Positions 26,617 through 34,476 of a DNA stretch of 64,000 nt are shown piece after piece; the first letter of the stretch is position 1; every line of letters begins with the position of its first letter. The position numbers and the translations under genes are program-made. The DNA comes from Chitinophaga oryzae (lineage in GTDB: Bacteria > Bacteroidota > Bacteroidia > Chitinophagales > Chitinophagaceae). Below the pieces are notes generated by a model. It saw nothing but the letters and a program-made list of their open reading frames with translations. It was not told the DNA's origin and made no database searches. Location of the stretch: the NCBI RefSeq assembly GCF_012516375.2, contig NZ_CP051204.2, positions 3,472,001 to 3,536,000 on the forward strand, given 5' to 3'.

Positions 26617-26647
26617 TTGTCCCGCCTGGCCGGTGAAGATAATTTTG
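26617..26647 (+). promoter_or_regulatory. Promoter TTG-N20-TAATTTTG
   Basis: TTG at 26617-26619 and TAATTTTG at 26640-26647 are separated by 20 nt, the usual spacing of the Bacteroidota -33/-7 promoter. The start codon of the small lipoprotein follows at 26691. Confidence 0.55.
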
Positions 26648-26690
26648 TAGTCGTTGTTTCACTTTGAACCAACGCCTAAAAACTGTTGAT

Positions 26691-27080
26691 ATGTTCAGAA
26701 AATTATCCATTGCAAGTCTCCTCATGGCCGCCGTCCTGGTAACCTCCTGTTCCAAAGACAAGAAGGAAGATAATAACGACCAGCCCGGGCATAAAGTGCG
26801 GTTCGAAGCCGTAGGACAGAACGGCGGGGTCGTTAATGCGGCCGTGTATGGCGTAGACGCCGATACGCACAATGCGCTCAACCTTAACGCAACAACCTGG
26901 AGCAGCCCCGATGTAACAGCCCCCGCGGGCGCCTACAACGCCAATATTGTGGTCAACGGAAGCGGGCCTTCTACCACCAGCACCATGAAAGTAAGGATTT
27001 ATGTGGACGATGTGATGAAGAAAGAGGAGACTGCTGCTCCCGGCAAGGTGTTGTCAGTCACGCTGGGGTATAAGTTTTAA
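26691..27080 (+). CDS. Small lipoprotein of unknown function
   Basis: 129 residues from ATG 26691; a frame start at 26664 lies between the promoter and the lipobox and adds only nine polar residues. The signal peptide ends in VTSC, a lipobox, followed by a KDKKEDNND linker. The mature ~100 residues are beta-rich with no recognised motif and could be a small immunoglobulin-like fold. It is a single-gene unit with its own promoter and terminator. Confidence 0.7.
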   Translation: MFRKLSIASLLMAAVLVTSCSKDKKEDNNDQPGHKVRFEAVGQNGGVVNAAVYGVDADTHNALNLNATTWSSPDVTAPAGAYNANIVVNGSGPSTTSTMKVRIYVDDVMKKEETAAPGKVLSVTLGYKF

Positions 27081-27124
27081 AAAGACATGCCAGGCTACTG
27101 AAAAAAAGTTTCCCAGTACGGTAA

Positions 27125-27155
27125 AAAGGCTTGTAAGCGCTGCTTGCAAGCCTTT
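27125..27155. terminator. Bidirectional terminator between convergent genes
   Basis: Arm 27125-27138 (AAAGGCTTGTAAGC) pairs with 27142-27155 around loop GCT, with one G-T pair. A-rich and T-rich flanks allow it to act on both strands, ending the lipoprotein gene and the Fur-family gene. Its core resembles the hairpin at 14930. Confidence 0.8.
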
Positions 27156-27160
27156 CAGGC

Positions 27161-27553
27161 TTATATCCCGCCGGGCGCGCAATGGCTGCAATACCCCGAT
27201 ATCATACCGTTAAAGTCCGTGATCACATACCCCTCCGGCAACGGGATGTGCATCTTGTGCTGCAAACACTCCACCTTCCCGCACCTGCGGCATTTAAAGT
27301 GAAAATGATTGTGGTTGTGTTTATTGTTCGGTTTATCACAACCGGCACAATAAGCGAAATACTGCTTCCCGTCGTCATCCATGGCTTTATGTACCAGGCC
27401 ATCTTCACAAAACCTGTTCAACACCCGGTAGATCGTGGCCCGGTCCACTTTCGTGCCCAGCACCGCCTGTAGCTGCTCATGGCTCATGGCCCTGTCCGAG
27501 GATTTCAGCACCTCCAGAATATCCGTCTGCGCCTGCGTATTCCTTCTTTTCAT
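27161..27553 (-). CDS. Fur-family metalloregulator
   Basis: 130 residues. The N-terminal winged helix includes KVDRATIYRVLNRFCEDGLV. The C-terminal half has a His-rich metal-binding stretch (HNHNHFHFKC, about 79-88) and two CxxC pairs at Cys88/Cys91 and Cys122/Cys125 that should hold structural zinc. It is somewhat shorter than most Fur proteins. Whether it senses iron, zinc or peroxide cannot be told from sequence. A perfect palindrome directly upstream (27558-27584) lies between it and a divergent operon, so it probably represses both itself and the Rid-like/DinB genes. Confidence 0.92.
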   Translation of the reverse strand: MKRRNTQAQTDILEVLKSSDRAMSHEQLQAVLGTKVDRATIYRVLNRFCEDGLVHKAMDDDGKQYFAYCAGCDKPNNKHNHNHFHFKCRRCGKVECLQHKMHIPLPEGYVITDFNGMISGYCSHCAPGGI

Positions 27554-27557
27554 TTTT

Positions 27558-27584
27558 TATTATTGCGACTCAATCGCAATAATA
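27558..27584. promoter_or_regulatory. Perfect palindromic operator, probably for the Fur-family regulator
   Basis: TATTATTGCGA (27558-27568) and TCGCAATAATA (27574-27584) form an 11-bp perfect inverted repeat around CTCAA. It starts 5 bp upstream of the regulator's start codon and lies 35 bp before the divergent Rid-like gene. A second half-site, TATTATTGCA, follows at 27596-27605. AT-rich palindromes with a short spacer are typical of Fur-family boxes. Confidence 0.65.
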
Positions 27585-27618
27585 AGAATTTTCCCTATTA
27601 TTGCAAAAAAATACCACC

Positions 27619-28116
27619 ATGATCAGACAGATAAAACAAGCGGCCCTCATCGCGGTATGCGTGCTGGCGGCATACAGCTGTAACCAGCAAGCGCCGAAAG
27701 CACCGGCAGCCACAGCGCCGGAAAAACCGGAATATTTCCTGCTGCGGCCCGAACTGGAAAAAATGTACGGCTACACGCAGGCGGTAAGAGTAGGCAACAT
27801 CGTCAAAATTGGTGGCGTCATCAGCATCGATGATAAAGGAAATCTGACAGGGAAAGGAGATTACGGTCAACAACTGGTCAATGTTTACGCCAGCCTGGAG
27901 AAAGTGCTGAAACATTATGGCTGTACGTTTGACGATGTGGTCCTTGAAAACATTTATACCACCAGCATGGCGGAACTGCAGAAGAATGCAGCGTACCGGC
28001 AGAAAATATACACACATCATTTTCCCACGGGCAGCTGGATCGGTGTGAAAGAACTGGGCCTGCTTGACGCCATGGTGGAAATAGAATTGGAAGCACTGAT
28101 TTCAAAAGAACAGTAA
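27619..28116 (+). CDS. Rid-family (YjgF/YER057c) lipoprotein without the catalytic Arg
   Basis: 165 residues from ATG 27619. A signal peptide ends in a lipobox (AAYSC), unusual for this normally cytosolic family. The Rid fold is seen in VRVGNIVKIGGVISIDDKG, ENIYTTSM and the C-terminal MVEIELEALIS. In E. coli RidA the imine-deaminating Arg lies in PARS; the equivalent stretch here is PTGS, so that Arg is replaced by Gly and classical RidA activity is unlikely. It is divergent from the Fur-family gene across a perfect palindrome and is followed 5 bp later by the DinB gene, so metal-dependent control is likely. Confidence 0.85.
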   Translation: MIRQIKQAALIAVCVLAAYSCNQQAPKAPAATAPEKPEYFLLRPELEKMYGYTQAVRVGNIVKIGGVISIDDKGNLTGKGDYGQQLVNVYASLEKVLKHYGCTFDDVVLENIYTTSMAELQKNAAYRQKIYTHHFPTGSWIGVKELGLLDAMVEIELEALISKEQ

Positions 28117-28121
28117 CGCGC

Positions 28122-28568
28122 ATGAAAACATTCTTTCAGTCGTTGTTTGAATATAATCACAACGTTAACCGGCAACTGTGGGAGGTGATGAACGCCCATC
28201 CGGACAAGACGTCTGAAAAAGCCATCAGGCTATATAATCATATCCTGAACGGGCATCAGATCTGGAACAACCGCATAGCCAGGCGGAACGACTCCCCGGA
28301 CGTGTGGGACATGCACTCCCTGCAGGCCTGCAGGGACCTTGACCAGGCGAACTATGAACATTCGCTGGGTATCATCCTTCAGTTTGACCTGAATGATACC
28401 ATTCAGCACCCTAACGTCAAAGGAAAACCTTTCAATAAAAAAATTAGTGAGATACTCTTTCACATTATTAATCACTCCACCTACCACAGAGGGCAGATAG
28501 CCACCGAATTCAGGCAAAGCGGACTGGAACCTGTGATGACTGATTTTATTTTCCATGAAAGGAAGTAA
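28122..28568 (+). CDS. DinB-family four-helix protein
   Basis: 148 residues, normal for the family. Metal-binding His residues are seen in the N-terminal half (LYNHILNGHQIW) and in the C-terminal HxxxH of FHIINHSTYHRGQIA, the usual DinB triad arrangement. DinB-like proteins are often thiol-dependent transferases or hydrolases and the specific reaction cannot be predicted. It follows the Rid-like gene by 5 bp and is probably in the same Fur-family-regulated operon. Its stop codon lies inside the terminator hairpin. Confidence 0.88.
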   Translation: MKTFFQSLFEYNHNVNRQLWEVMNAHPDKTSEKAIRLYNHILNGHQIWNNRIARRNDSPDVWDMHSLQACRDLDQANYEHSLGIILQFDLNDTIQHPNVKGKPFNKKISEILFHIINHSTYHRGQIATEFRQSGLEPVMTDFIFHERK

Positions 28569-28590
28569 TAAGCGGCTGCTTATTACTTCC
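28561..28590. terminator. Shared terminator that contains both flanking stop codons
   Basis: A 13-bp perfect stem (28561-28573 with 28578-28590, loop GGCT). The DinB stop codon (28566-28568) is in one arm and the stop of the convergent minus-strand gene (28583-28585) is in the other. It should act on both strands, although T-runs are short. Confidence 0.6.
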
Positions 28591-28930
28591 TTGTCAGCAG
28601 TCCTCCAACAGGGATAAACAACAACCAGAAACCGGAAGCGGGCATGAGAATCACCGCAAGGACGGTGAGGACCAGCAATCCCTGGCTGATCGTTCTGGGC
28701 ACAGCCAGCTGCTTTTTCTCTGCGTCATCGATAAAGATGCCCAGTAAAACCCAGACCAGCCCGGTGTACAAAAACCAGAATGCGGCGTTCCGGTCAAATT
28801 CCTCGTGAATGGTGTTGAACAGCCCCTCACGGACCAATTGCCATAGAATGTCGTTGAAGAATACCAGTCCGAATACGATGTGGACCAGCGCGATGCCTAT
28901 CACTGTTTTTCCGATCCAGGCTTTTTTCAT
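28583..28930 (-). CDS. Small membrane protein, DUF6463-like
   Basis: 115 residues with about four hydrophobic helices (near 8-28, 48-66, 80-98, 99-112), the first containing IGIALVHIVFGLVFFNDILW. It resembles the DUF6463 family, whose function is unknown. It is a single-gene unit on the minus strand with a -7-like element 44 bp upstream and shares its terminator with the DinB gene. Confidence 0.7.
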   Translation of the reverse strand: MKKAWIGKTVIGIALVHIVFGLVFFNDILWQLVREGLFNTIHEEFDRNAAFWFLYTGLVWVLLGIFIDDAEKKQLAVPRTISQGLLVLTVLAVILMPASGFWLLFIPVGGLLTRK

Positions 28931-28973
28931 AACAGCTACTTTAGGGTATGCTAACAGGATTGATTTGTCTTTA

Positions 28974-28981
28974 CAAAGGTA
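28974..28981 (-). promoter_or_regulatory. -7 promoter element TACCTTTG (minus strand)
   Basis: CAAAGGTA on the plus strand reads TACCTTTG on the minus strand, an exact TAnnTTTG match, 44 bp before the DUF6463-like start codon. Confidence 0.4.
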
Positions 28982-29065
28982 ATTCCCGTATAGCCATCAC
29001 CTATGATATTTGTCATGTTTCTGCGGGCTGTGGGCCGCTTTCTTCCGATGATGACGGCAGGTTCG

Positions 29066-30538
29066 TCACTCCCTGCGCAATATCACCTTTCCGCGATAGA
29101 TTTTTCCATCCCGCCCGTAAACACTGATAAAGTAGCTGCCCGGCGGTATGGACGAGGGTATGTTGAGTGTCCGGCTGGCAGATGTTACCCGGAACACTTC
29201 TTTGCCAAATATATCCGTGAGGGTGATGGTACTTCCGGAAGGGTCCGGTTTGCCGCTGATATTGATTCTGCCCGTTGTCGGGTTCGGAAACAGTTCAAGT
29301 GCCTGCGTATTCGTTCCTCCGGCTGCCTTTTTTTCAAACGCAGCGCCGGGCAATACAGGCGCCCCCATAGCCGGAATATTATAGGAGTCCCAATAGGCTT
29401 TAATTGCTGTTGGCGTTAATGCGCGGTCATAGAAGACAAGATCGTCCAGGTAGGCATTGCGTATGGTGAGATTTTGTCCTGTAAATAGGACGGGATAAGG
29501 CGTAATGTCAAGAGGGGCTTCACTTACAAGAAAGCCGTCTTTATAATACGATATAATAGGATTTTTGTAGGTAAATACATACTGATGATACCGCTGTTGT
29601 GAGGACGTTGGGTCAGCAGCCATAGGATAGCGTTGATAAATCGGGATATCCCCGGTATATATCACAGTGACGCTGTCTTTGCCGAATGCTTCGGAACGTT
29701 CATACACTACCTCCCAATGTCCGAAAGTAATAGCTGCTTTTGAATTACCTTTCCCGGTTATACTCTTTGCCCAAAAGGCGATGGTAAATTCCTGTGGCAG
29801 GGAGGGCCTGTCTGCTACAAAAAACTTTCTTGATACGCCGGAGGTGTCCGCTATACCCGCCTGGCAGATTCCCCTGTCTGTATATTGAATATTGTTATTG
29901 ACACCGTGATGTGGATTGGCGGAAACGTCTCTGAGTGACAGCTCAAACGGGTAATACCCGTAAGGGTTGGCAGGCGGCGTGCCACAAAAAGAAGGCGGCG
30001 GCGTCTCGTTGTAGGCATAATATATTCTTAAACTGTCGCCCAGTGACAGGATGCCTCCGTCTAATGTTATTTCAACACGGTCATACTTTTTATTGGTCAG
30101 GAAAGTATACGTCGCCTGTACCGAATCGGGCTGATAGCTGATACTGGTGCTGTCAATGATACGGAAGTCTCCGTTAGTGGCCGTGCCCTGATAGGTCATC
30201 ACGGAGATATGGCCCAGTAGCTTCAGGGCGAGCCCTCTTCCCCGGCCAAGACCGATAACGATTTTTGATACGGGCGCGGTCTGCATCTGAGGGAAAACGA
30301 GGAACTGGCTGATAGAACCGCCGAGCGCACTGGTATTGATGACGATGGTGGAATAATCATTATGGTTACTGCCAACGGCGCCGTCCGGATTGAGGATCTG
30401 GCAGCTGCCGCAACCAATAATCTGCTCTGAATACTGCGAACTGGCGTAAGTCCTGGTTTGACCACGCGATGTTTTACAAACGAATAAGGAAATAAACAGA
30501 AAGAGCGCCAGGGTGTAAGCGGGTTTTAAACGTTTCAT
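29066..30538 (-). CDS. Secreted LamG-like protein with T9SS type A sorting domain
   Basis: 490 residues. A signal peptide ends near TSRGQ. Residues about 30-165 form a beta domain. Residues about 190-390 look like a LamG/concanavalin-like sandwich, with EFTIAFWAKSITGKGNS and the late signature NAYLDDLVFYDRALTPTAIK. The last ~75 residues are a type IX secretion sorting domain starting at ALELFPNPTTGRINI and ending in a Lys/Arg-rich GKVILRRE. The protein should therefore be secreted or attached to the cell surface. No catalytic motif was seen; carbohydrate or surface binding is a reasonable guess. Confidence 0.85.
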   Translation of the reverse strand: MKRLKPAYTLALFLFISLFVCKTSRGQTRTYASSQYSEQIIGCGSCQILNPDGAVGSNHNDYSTIVINTSALGGSISQFLVFPQMQTAPVSKIVIGLGRGRGLALKLLGHISVMTYQGTATNGDFRIIDSTSISYQPDSVQATYTFLTNKKYDRVEITLDGGILSLGDSLRIYYAYNETPPPSFCGTPPANPYGYYPFELSLRDVSANPHHGVNNNIQYTDRGICQAGIADTSGVSRKFFVADRPSLPQEFTIAFWAKSITGKGNSKAAITFGHWEVVYERSEAFGKDSVTVIYTGDIPIYQRYPMAADPTSSQQRYHQYVFTYKNPIISYYKDGFLVSEAPLDITPYPVLFTGQNLTIRNAYLDDLVFYDRALTPTAIKAYWDSYNIPAMGAPVLPGAAFEKKAAGGTNTQALELFPNPTTGRINISGKPDPSGSTITLTDIFGKEVFRVTSASRTLNIPSSIPPGSYFISVYGRDGKIYRGKVILRRE

Positions 30539-30772
30539 AAAAGGTAGATTTTTGGGTCATTGTAAATGGTTATTGATGAGAAGATGTTTTCCTGATGCAA
30601 AGGGAGTACCGTCCGGTTAACAAGTCGGTCAAGGATTTCAATGTTAGTATGTAAACATGTTTGGGTATAATGGCGCCGGATACTCCCGGACCACATATTA
30701 AATATACTTCAGGACAGCGATGAAGGAATGCAGTGGGGATAGGGGTTTAACGATCGCTGGCCAGCCGGGACT

Positions 30773-31678
30773 TCAATCATCCGTAGGCCGGAAGCTGGGC
30801 GCACTGGCGTTACTTTCTTCCAGCGCCTTACGGTATTCCCTCGGAGACTTTCCCTGATAAATTTTAAACTGCCTGTTGAAATAGGAAAGGTTATCGAAAC
30901 CACAGGCATAACATATTTCAGAGATACCATGATCGGTGCCGATCAATAATTTGGTGGCGTGACTGATCCGCGTTTCATTGACGAACTGCGAAAAGGTTTT
31001 ACTGGTCCTTCTTTTAAAGTAACGGCAGAACGCGGCTTCATTCATACAGGCGAGCGAGGCGGCCGACTTACTGTCTACATGCGTATGGTAGTTCTCCAGC
31101 ACATATTTAAATATTGACTCCAGTTTTTTCGAATCTACATCCTTATAATGTATCTTTCTGGGATCGTCTGTCAGCAGCAGTACGTTGTCACTGTTTTGTT
31201 GAGATAACCCATCCAGCAACTGTAGCAGGATGATCAGGTTTTTCATCTGCTGGTTGGCCTGGAACAGAGAAAACATGCCGGGAAGCACAGGCGGTGGTTG
31301 TCTGAATTTGATGCCGCGTTCAGATAACTGCATGAGTTCTTTTATTTTTCTTAATTCCAGTTTGTCAAAAAAATCCTTGCCCAGGAAGTCTTCTGTAAAC
31401 TGTACGATGATGGCGTGAGCCACTTCCCCTTCTGTACCGGCAGGGATGTTGTCGTTACAGAAACAATGCACCAGGCCGGGACCGAACATGTACATCTCGC
31501 CTCCGCTGAAGTTGACGACCTTATTGCCGGCATACAATTTACCCGCGCCTTTTACGATCAGGATCAGCTCATGCCCGTGGTGAAAATGAAACGTGTTCGT
31601 AAAACGCGGCTGACAGTATTCTTTAACAACAAAGCTGGCATCCTCCGGGGTAGATATATGTCGGTAGGCAACTTTCAT
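30773..31678 (-). CDS. AraC-family regulator, probable controller of the divergent catabolic operon
   Basis: 301 residues. The N-terminal cupin domain has NTFHFHHGHELILIVKG and the Gly/His-rich barrel motif GGEMYMFGPGLVHCF, typical of sugar-sensing AraC proteins. The C-terminal double HTH includes NEAAFCRYFKRRTSKTFSQF and GISEICYACGFDNLSYFNRQ, ending in GKSPREYRK. It is transcribed away from the epimerase/dehydratase operon across a 235-bp gap, the usual place for a local regulator. Confidence 0.92.
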   Translation of the reverse strand: MKVAYRHISTPEDASFVVKEYCQPRFTNTFHFHHGHELILIVKGAGKLYAGNKVVNFSGGEMYMFGPGLVHCFCNDNIPAGTEGEVAHAIIVQFTEDFLGKDFFDKLELRKIKELMQLSERGIKFRQPPPVLPGMFSLFQANQQMKNLIILLQLLDGLSQQNSDNVLLLTDDPRKIHYKDVDSKKLESIFKYVLENYHTHVDSKSAASLACMNEAAFCRYFKRRTSKTFSQFVNETRISHATKLLIGTDHGISEICYACGFDNLSYFNRQFKIYQGKSPREYRKALEESNASAPSFRPTDD

Positions 31679-31913
31679 AATTGGTGTTATTGGTACACTA
31701 TTTATTTTCTAAGGCTATAAATCGGAATTAAGGTAAATATAGTATCAATATTTTGCAAATGCAGTACTTTTATTTCAACGGTAGTCTGAATATGTTTGTA
31801 AGACAATGATGCTCCGCGTTATGAGCCAACCAGGTACATGCACTGCGAATTATTTTATCAAACACTGTAGAGGGTAAACCAGTATTTTAATCACGTTATA
31901 TACTTCATGCGTT

Positions 31914-32798
31914 ATGGAATTAGGAATACACAACTGGATGCGCTCCGAAACAATAGCCACCACCATCCGAAGGGTGTCTGCGCTTGGCTATACCCGGCTG
32001 GAAATTGCCGGCAATCCTGAACAATACGATACCAAAGAGATCGCAAAACTCATGAAGGAACACGGTCTGTCCTGCTGGGGGTCCGTTACCCTTATGCTGG
32101 GAGAGCGCAACCTGCTGGCCAAAGACGAAGCGCAGCGGGCGAAGTCTGTACAATACGTAAAAGACGTGGTGAAAATGGTGAAGGAACTCGATGGTCATAT
32201 GGTGTCCATCGTACCGGGCACTGTTGGCAAAATCGTTCCTGACGGAAGACCGGAAGAAGAGTGGAAATGGGCTGTAGAGGCCATGAAGGAAATCTACGAC
32301 TACAGCGAAGCCTCCGGCATCCTGCTGGGCATAGAGCCTATCAACCGGTTCGAGACCTATTTCATCAACAGGGCTGAGCAGGCGCTGGCACTCGCGGCCG
32401 CCACAGGACCCAATTGCGGCGTATGCCTCGATACTTTCCATATGAACATGGAAGAAGCAGACATGTTCGATGCCATCCGTAAGGCGAAAGGCAGGCTGGT
32501 GGGTTTTCACGTGGCGGACAATAACCGCATGGCGCCGGGAATGGGGCATCTCAACTGGGAGAAGATCGTCGCCACCTTAAAAGAAGTGGGTTATGACGAC
32601 GTACTTTCGGTGGAATTCTGTTCCCCGCTGGACCGTACGCCGGCTAATCCGTACCCGGACTCCATCGATGAAAATCCGGAAAATCTTTCTCCCGAACAGG
32701 CGAAGTTCCTCATCGACCATGGCAGTTCGGCTGTTACTGAAGCATTTTATACCATGCTGACCAGCCGGTCATTTAATACTTTATCAAAACTTATTTAG
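31914..32798 (+). CDS. TIM-barrel sugar isomerase/epimerase (ketose 3-epimerase-like)
   Basis: 294 residues of the AP-endonuclease 2-like TIM barrel. The metal and acid/base residues of ketose 3-epimerases are recognisable with matching spacing: Glu141 (GIEPINRFE), Asp173 and His176 (CLDTFHMNMEE), His199 and Arg205 (GFHVADNNR), Glu234 (SVEFCSP). It should interconvert ketoses or related keto-sugar acids using a divalent metal. It is the first gene of a plus-strand series ending with a SusC/SusD pair, 7 bp before the enolase-superfamily gene. Confidence 0.88.
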   Translation: MELGIHNWMRSETIATTIRRVSALGYTRLEIAGNPEQYDTKEIAKLMKEHGLSCWGSVTLMLGERNLLAKDEAQRAKSVQYVKDVVKMVKELDGHMVSIVPGTVGKIVPDGRPEEEWKWAVEAMKEIYDYSEASGILLGIEPINRFETYFINRAEQALALAAATGPNCGVCLDTFHMNMEEADMFDAIRKAKGRLVGFHVADNNRMAPGMGHLNWEKIVATLKEVGYDDVLSVEFCSPLDRTPANPYPDSIDENPENLSPEQAKFLIDHGSSAVTEAFYTMLTSRSFNTLSKLI

Positions 32799-32805
32799 AG
32801 AACTG

Positions 32806-33972
32806 ATGAAAATAGCTAATGTAGAGGCATTTTGGCTGCGTTGTCCCGTTCCAAAAGAAAAACAACATACTTCCGACTACGGGCTGCTGGCGAACTTTGA
32901 TATGACGCTGGTGGTGATCACAACAGAAGACGGGCTGCAGGGATTCGGCGAAGCCAAGGCGGCAGTGGGGTCTTCAGGGGTATGCGCTTCCATTGTGAAC
33001 TGTATCGAAAATGAACTGAAGCCGGCGTTGATCGGTAAAAACGTGAAAGATATCACCCGTCTCTGGGAAGAGATGTACAACGGCACCCGCGACCACTACG
33101 CTTTGTCCAGAGGACGCAAATTCCCGGTGCTCGGCAGGAGGGGGCTTACCGTTTCCGCCATGAGCGGCATCGATACCGCCTTATGGGACCTGAAAGGTAA
33201 AATACTGAACGTGCCCGTGATGGACCTGCTGGGTGGCGCCTGCCGCGATCAGATGCCGGCATATGCCAGCGGCGGCTGGGCAGACGCAGACAACATCGGC
33301 GCGCAACTGAACGGCTACGTGGAGAAAGGATTCGGCGGCGTTAAAATGCGGGTAGGCGTCATGGACAAAACAGTACAGAACAGTATCGAAAGGGTGAAGG
33401 CCGCCAGGGCCGCGTTAGGGCCGCACATCAAACTGATGACGGACGCACACGGCACCTTCAGCGTGCCGGAAGCCAAACAGTTTTGCCGCGGCGTACAGGA
33501 CTGCAATCTCTACTGGTTTGAAGAACCTATCAGCCCGGACAACCGCAAAGGGACGGCGGAAGTGAGAGCATCCACCCATATTCCCATCGCGGCCGGCGAA
33601 AGTGAATACACCAGTTTTGATATCAACGAACTGCTCGATATCAGGGCCATCGACGTGATACAGCCGGATGCGGCCATTATCGGCGGTATCTCCGAAGCGG
33701 TACGCGTAGCGCACCTGGCCAGCGTACATCAGCTGGAACTGGCGCCGCATTGCTGGGGATCTGCCTTCTCTTTTATGGCAGGACTGAATGTGGCGTTCGC
33801 ATCGCCTTCGGCCACCATTATCGAATTCTCCCTCGGCGGAAATCCGATGATGTACGAACTGGTAAAAGAAAAAATCACCGTCGCCAACGGTATGATCCCC
33901 GCGCCTGTGGCCCCGGGATTAGGCGTAAGCCCCGACTGGGATTTTGTACGGGAATATCAACAAAAAGCATAG
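32806..33972 (+). CDS. Enolase-superfamily sugar-acid dehydratase (mandelate racemase group)
   Basis: 388 residues with the full superfamily layout. An N-terminal capping domain (1-125) is followed by a barrel with Lys180-Met-Arg182 on strand 2, metal ligands Asp213, Glu239 (WFEEP) and Glu265 (AAGES), and the Asp288/His315 dyad (IQPDAA, LAPHCWGS). KxR instead of KxK together with the Asp-His dyad is typical of acid-sugar dehydratases rather than racemases. It should dehydrate an aldonate-like acid to a 2-keto-3-deoxy acid; the exact sugar is unknown. Confidence 0.9.
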   Translation: MKIANVEAFWLRCPVPKEKQHTSDYGLLANFDMTLVVITTEDGLQGFGEAKAAVGSSGVCASIVNCIENELKPALIGKNVKDITRLWEEMYNGTRDHYALSRGRKFPVLGRRGLTVSAMSGIDTALWDLKGKILNVPVMDLLGGACRDQMPAYASGGWADADNIGAQLNGYVEKGFGGVKMRVGVMDKTVQNSIERVKAARAALGPHIKLMTDAHGTFSVPEAKQFCRGVQDCNLYWFEEPISPDNRKGTAEVRASTHIPIAAGESEYTSFDINELLDIRAIDVIQPDAAIIGGISEAVRVAHLASVHQLELAPHCWGSAFSFMAGLNVAFASPSATIIEFSLGGNPMMYELVKEKITVANGMIPAPVAPGLGVSPDWDFVREYQQKA

Positions 33973-33987
33973 TGAAAATAATGATAT

Positions 33988-34476
33988 ATGGCTAAAGCAC
34001 TTAAAATTAACCACGTTACGCTGATCGTAGATAATCTGGAAAAAGCCGGAGCCTTCTACCAGCACGAATTGGGCTTAGAGCCGCTTGCCGCCTTTAGGTT
34101 TGATTACCCGGTAATGTTCTTCAAATTTAATGATGAACAACAATTGCATATCTCCGAATGGGAAGACAAAACTTCCTTCCGCGGTCATATCTGTGTACAG
34201 GTAGACGATTTCAACAGCATCTTCTTCCGCATGAAGGAGCTGAATGCCATCGACATCCATCCATGGGGCAAAGTCAGGAAACTGCCCGACGGCGCCATGC
34301 AGATGTTTGTCCGCGATCCGGCAGGCAACCTGGTGGAAATTTCCTCCCAGCCCGGCTCCGATATCGATCCCCGTATATTTACAGACGAACTGTATGAAGA
34401 AGGACTGTATGTTTCCAACAGAAATGATTTCAGGGGATACCGGTCCGACGACGCTACTTTATATCACGACAGATGA
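33988..34476 (+). CDS. VOC-family (glyoxalase/dioxygenase fold) protein
   Basis: 162 residues with two beta-alpha-beta-beta-beta modules: INHVTLIVDNLEKAGAFYQH at the start and FVRDPAGNLVEISSQPG at about 105-120. Likely metal ligands are His10, His54 or His65, and Glu117. The family includes lyases, isomerases and dioxygenases acting on small acids. Its 3' end overlaps the dehydrogenase gene by 4 nt (ATGA), so it works in the same pathway. The reaction is unknown. Confidence 0.85.
   Translation: MAKALKINHVTLIVDNLEKAGAFYQHELGLEPLAAFRFDYPVMFFKFNDEQQLHISEWEDKTSFRGHICVQVDDFNSIFFRMKELNAIDIHPWGKVRKLPDGAMQMFVRDPAGNLVEISSQPGSDIDPRIFTDELYEEGLYVSNRNDFRGYRSDDATLYHDR

Noticed and set aside
27558..27584. 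Palindrome considered as a terminator
   Set aside because: It lies between divergent starts, not after a gene, and has AT-rich ends without a directional T-run; an operator fits better.
31679..31913. Search for a -33/-7 promoter in the AraC-epimerase divergent gap
   Set aside because: Only partial matches to TAnnTTTG were found, so no specific promoter is claimed.
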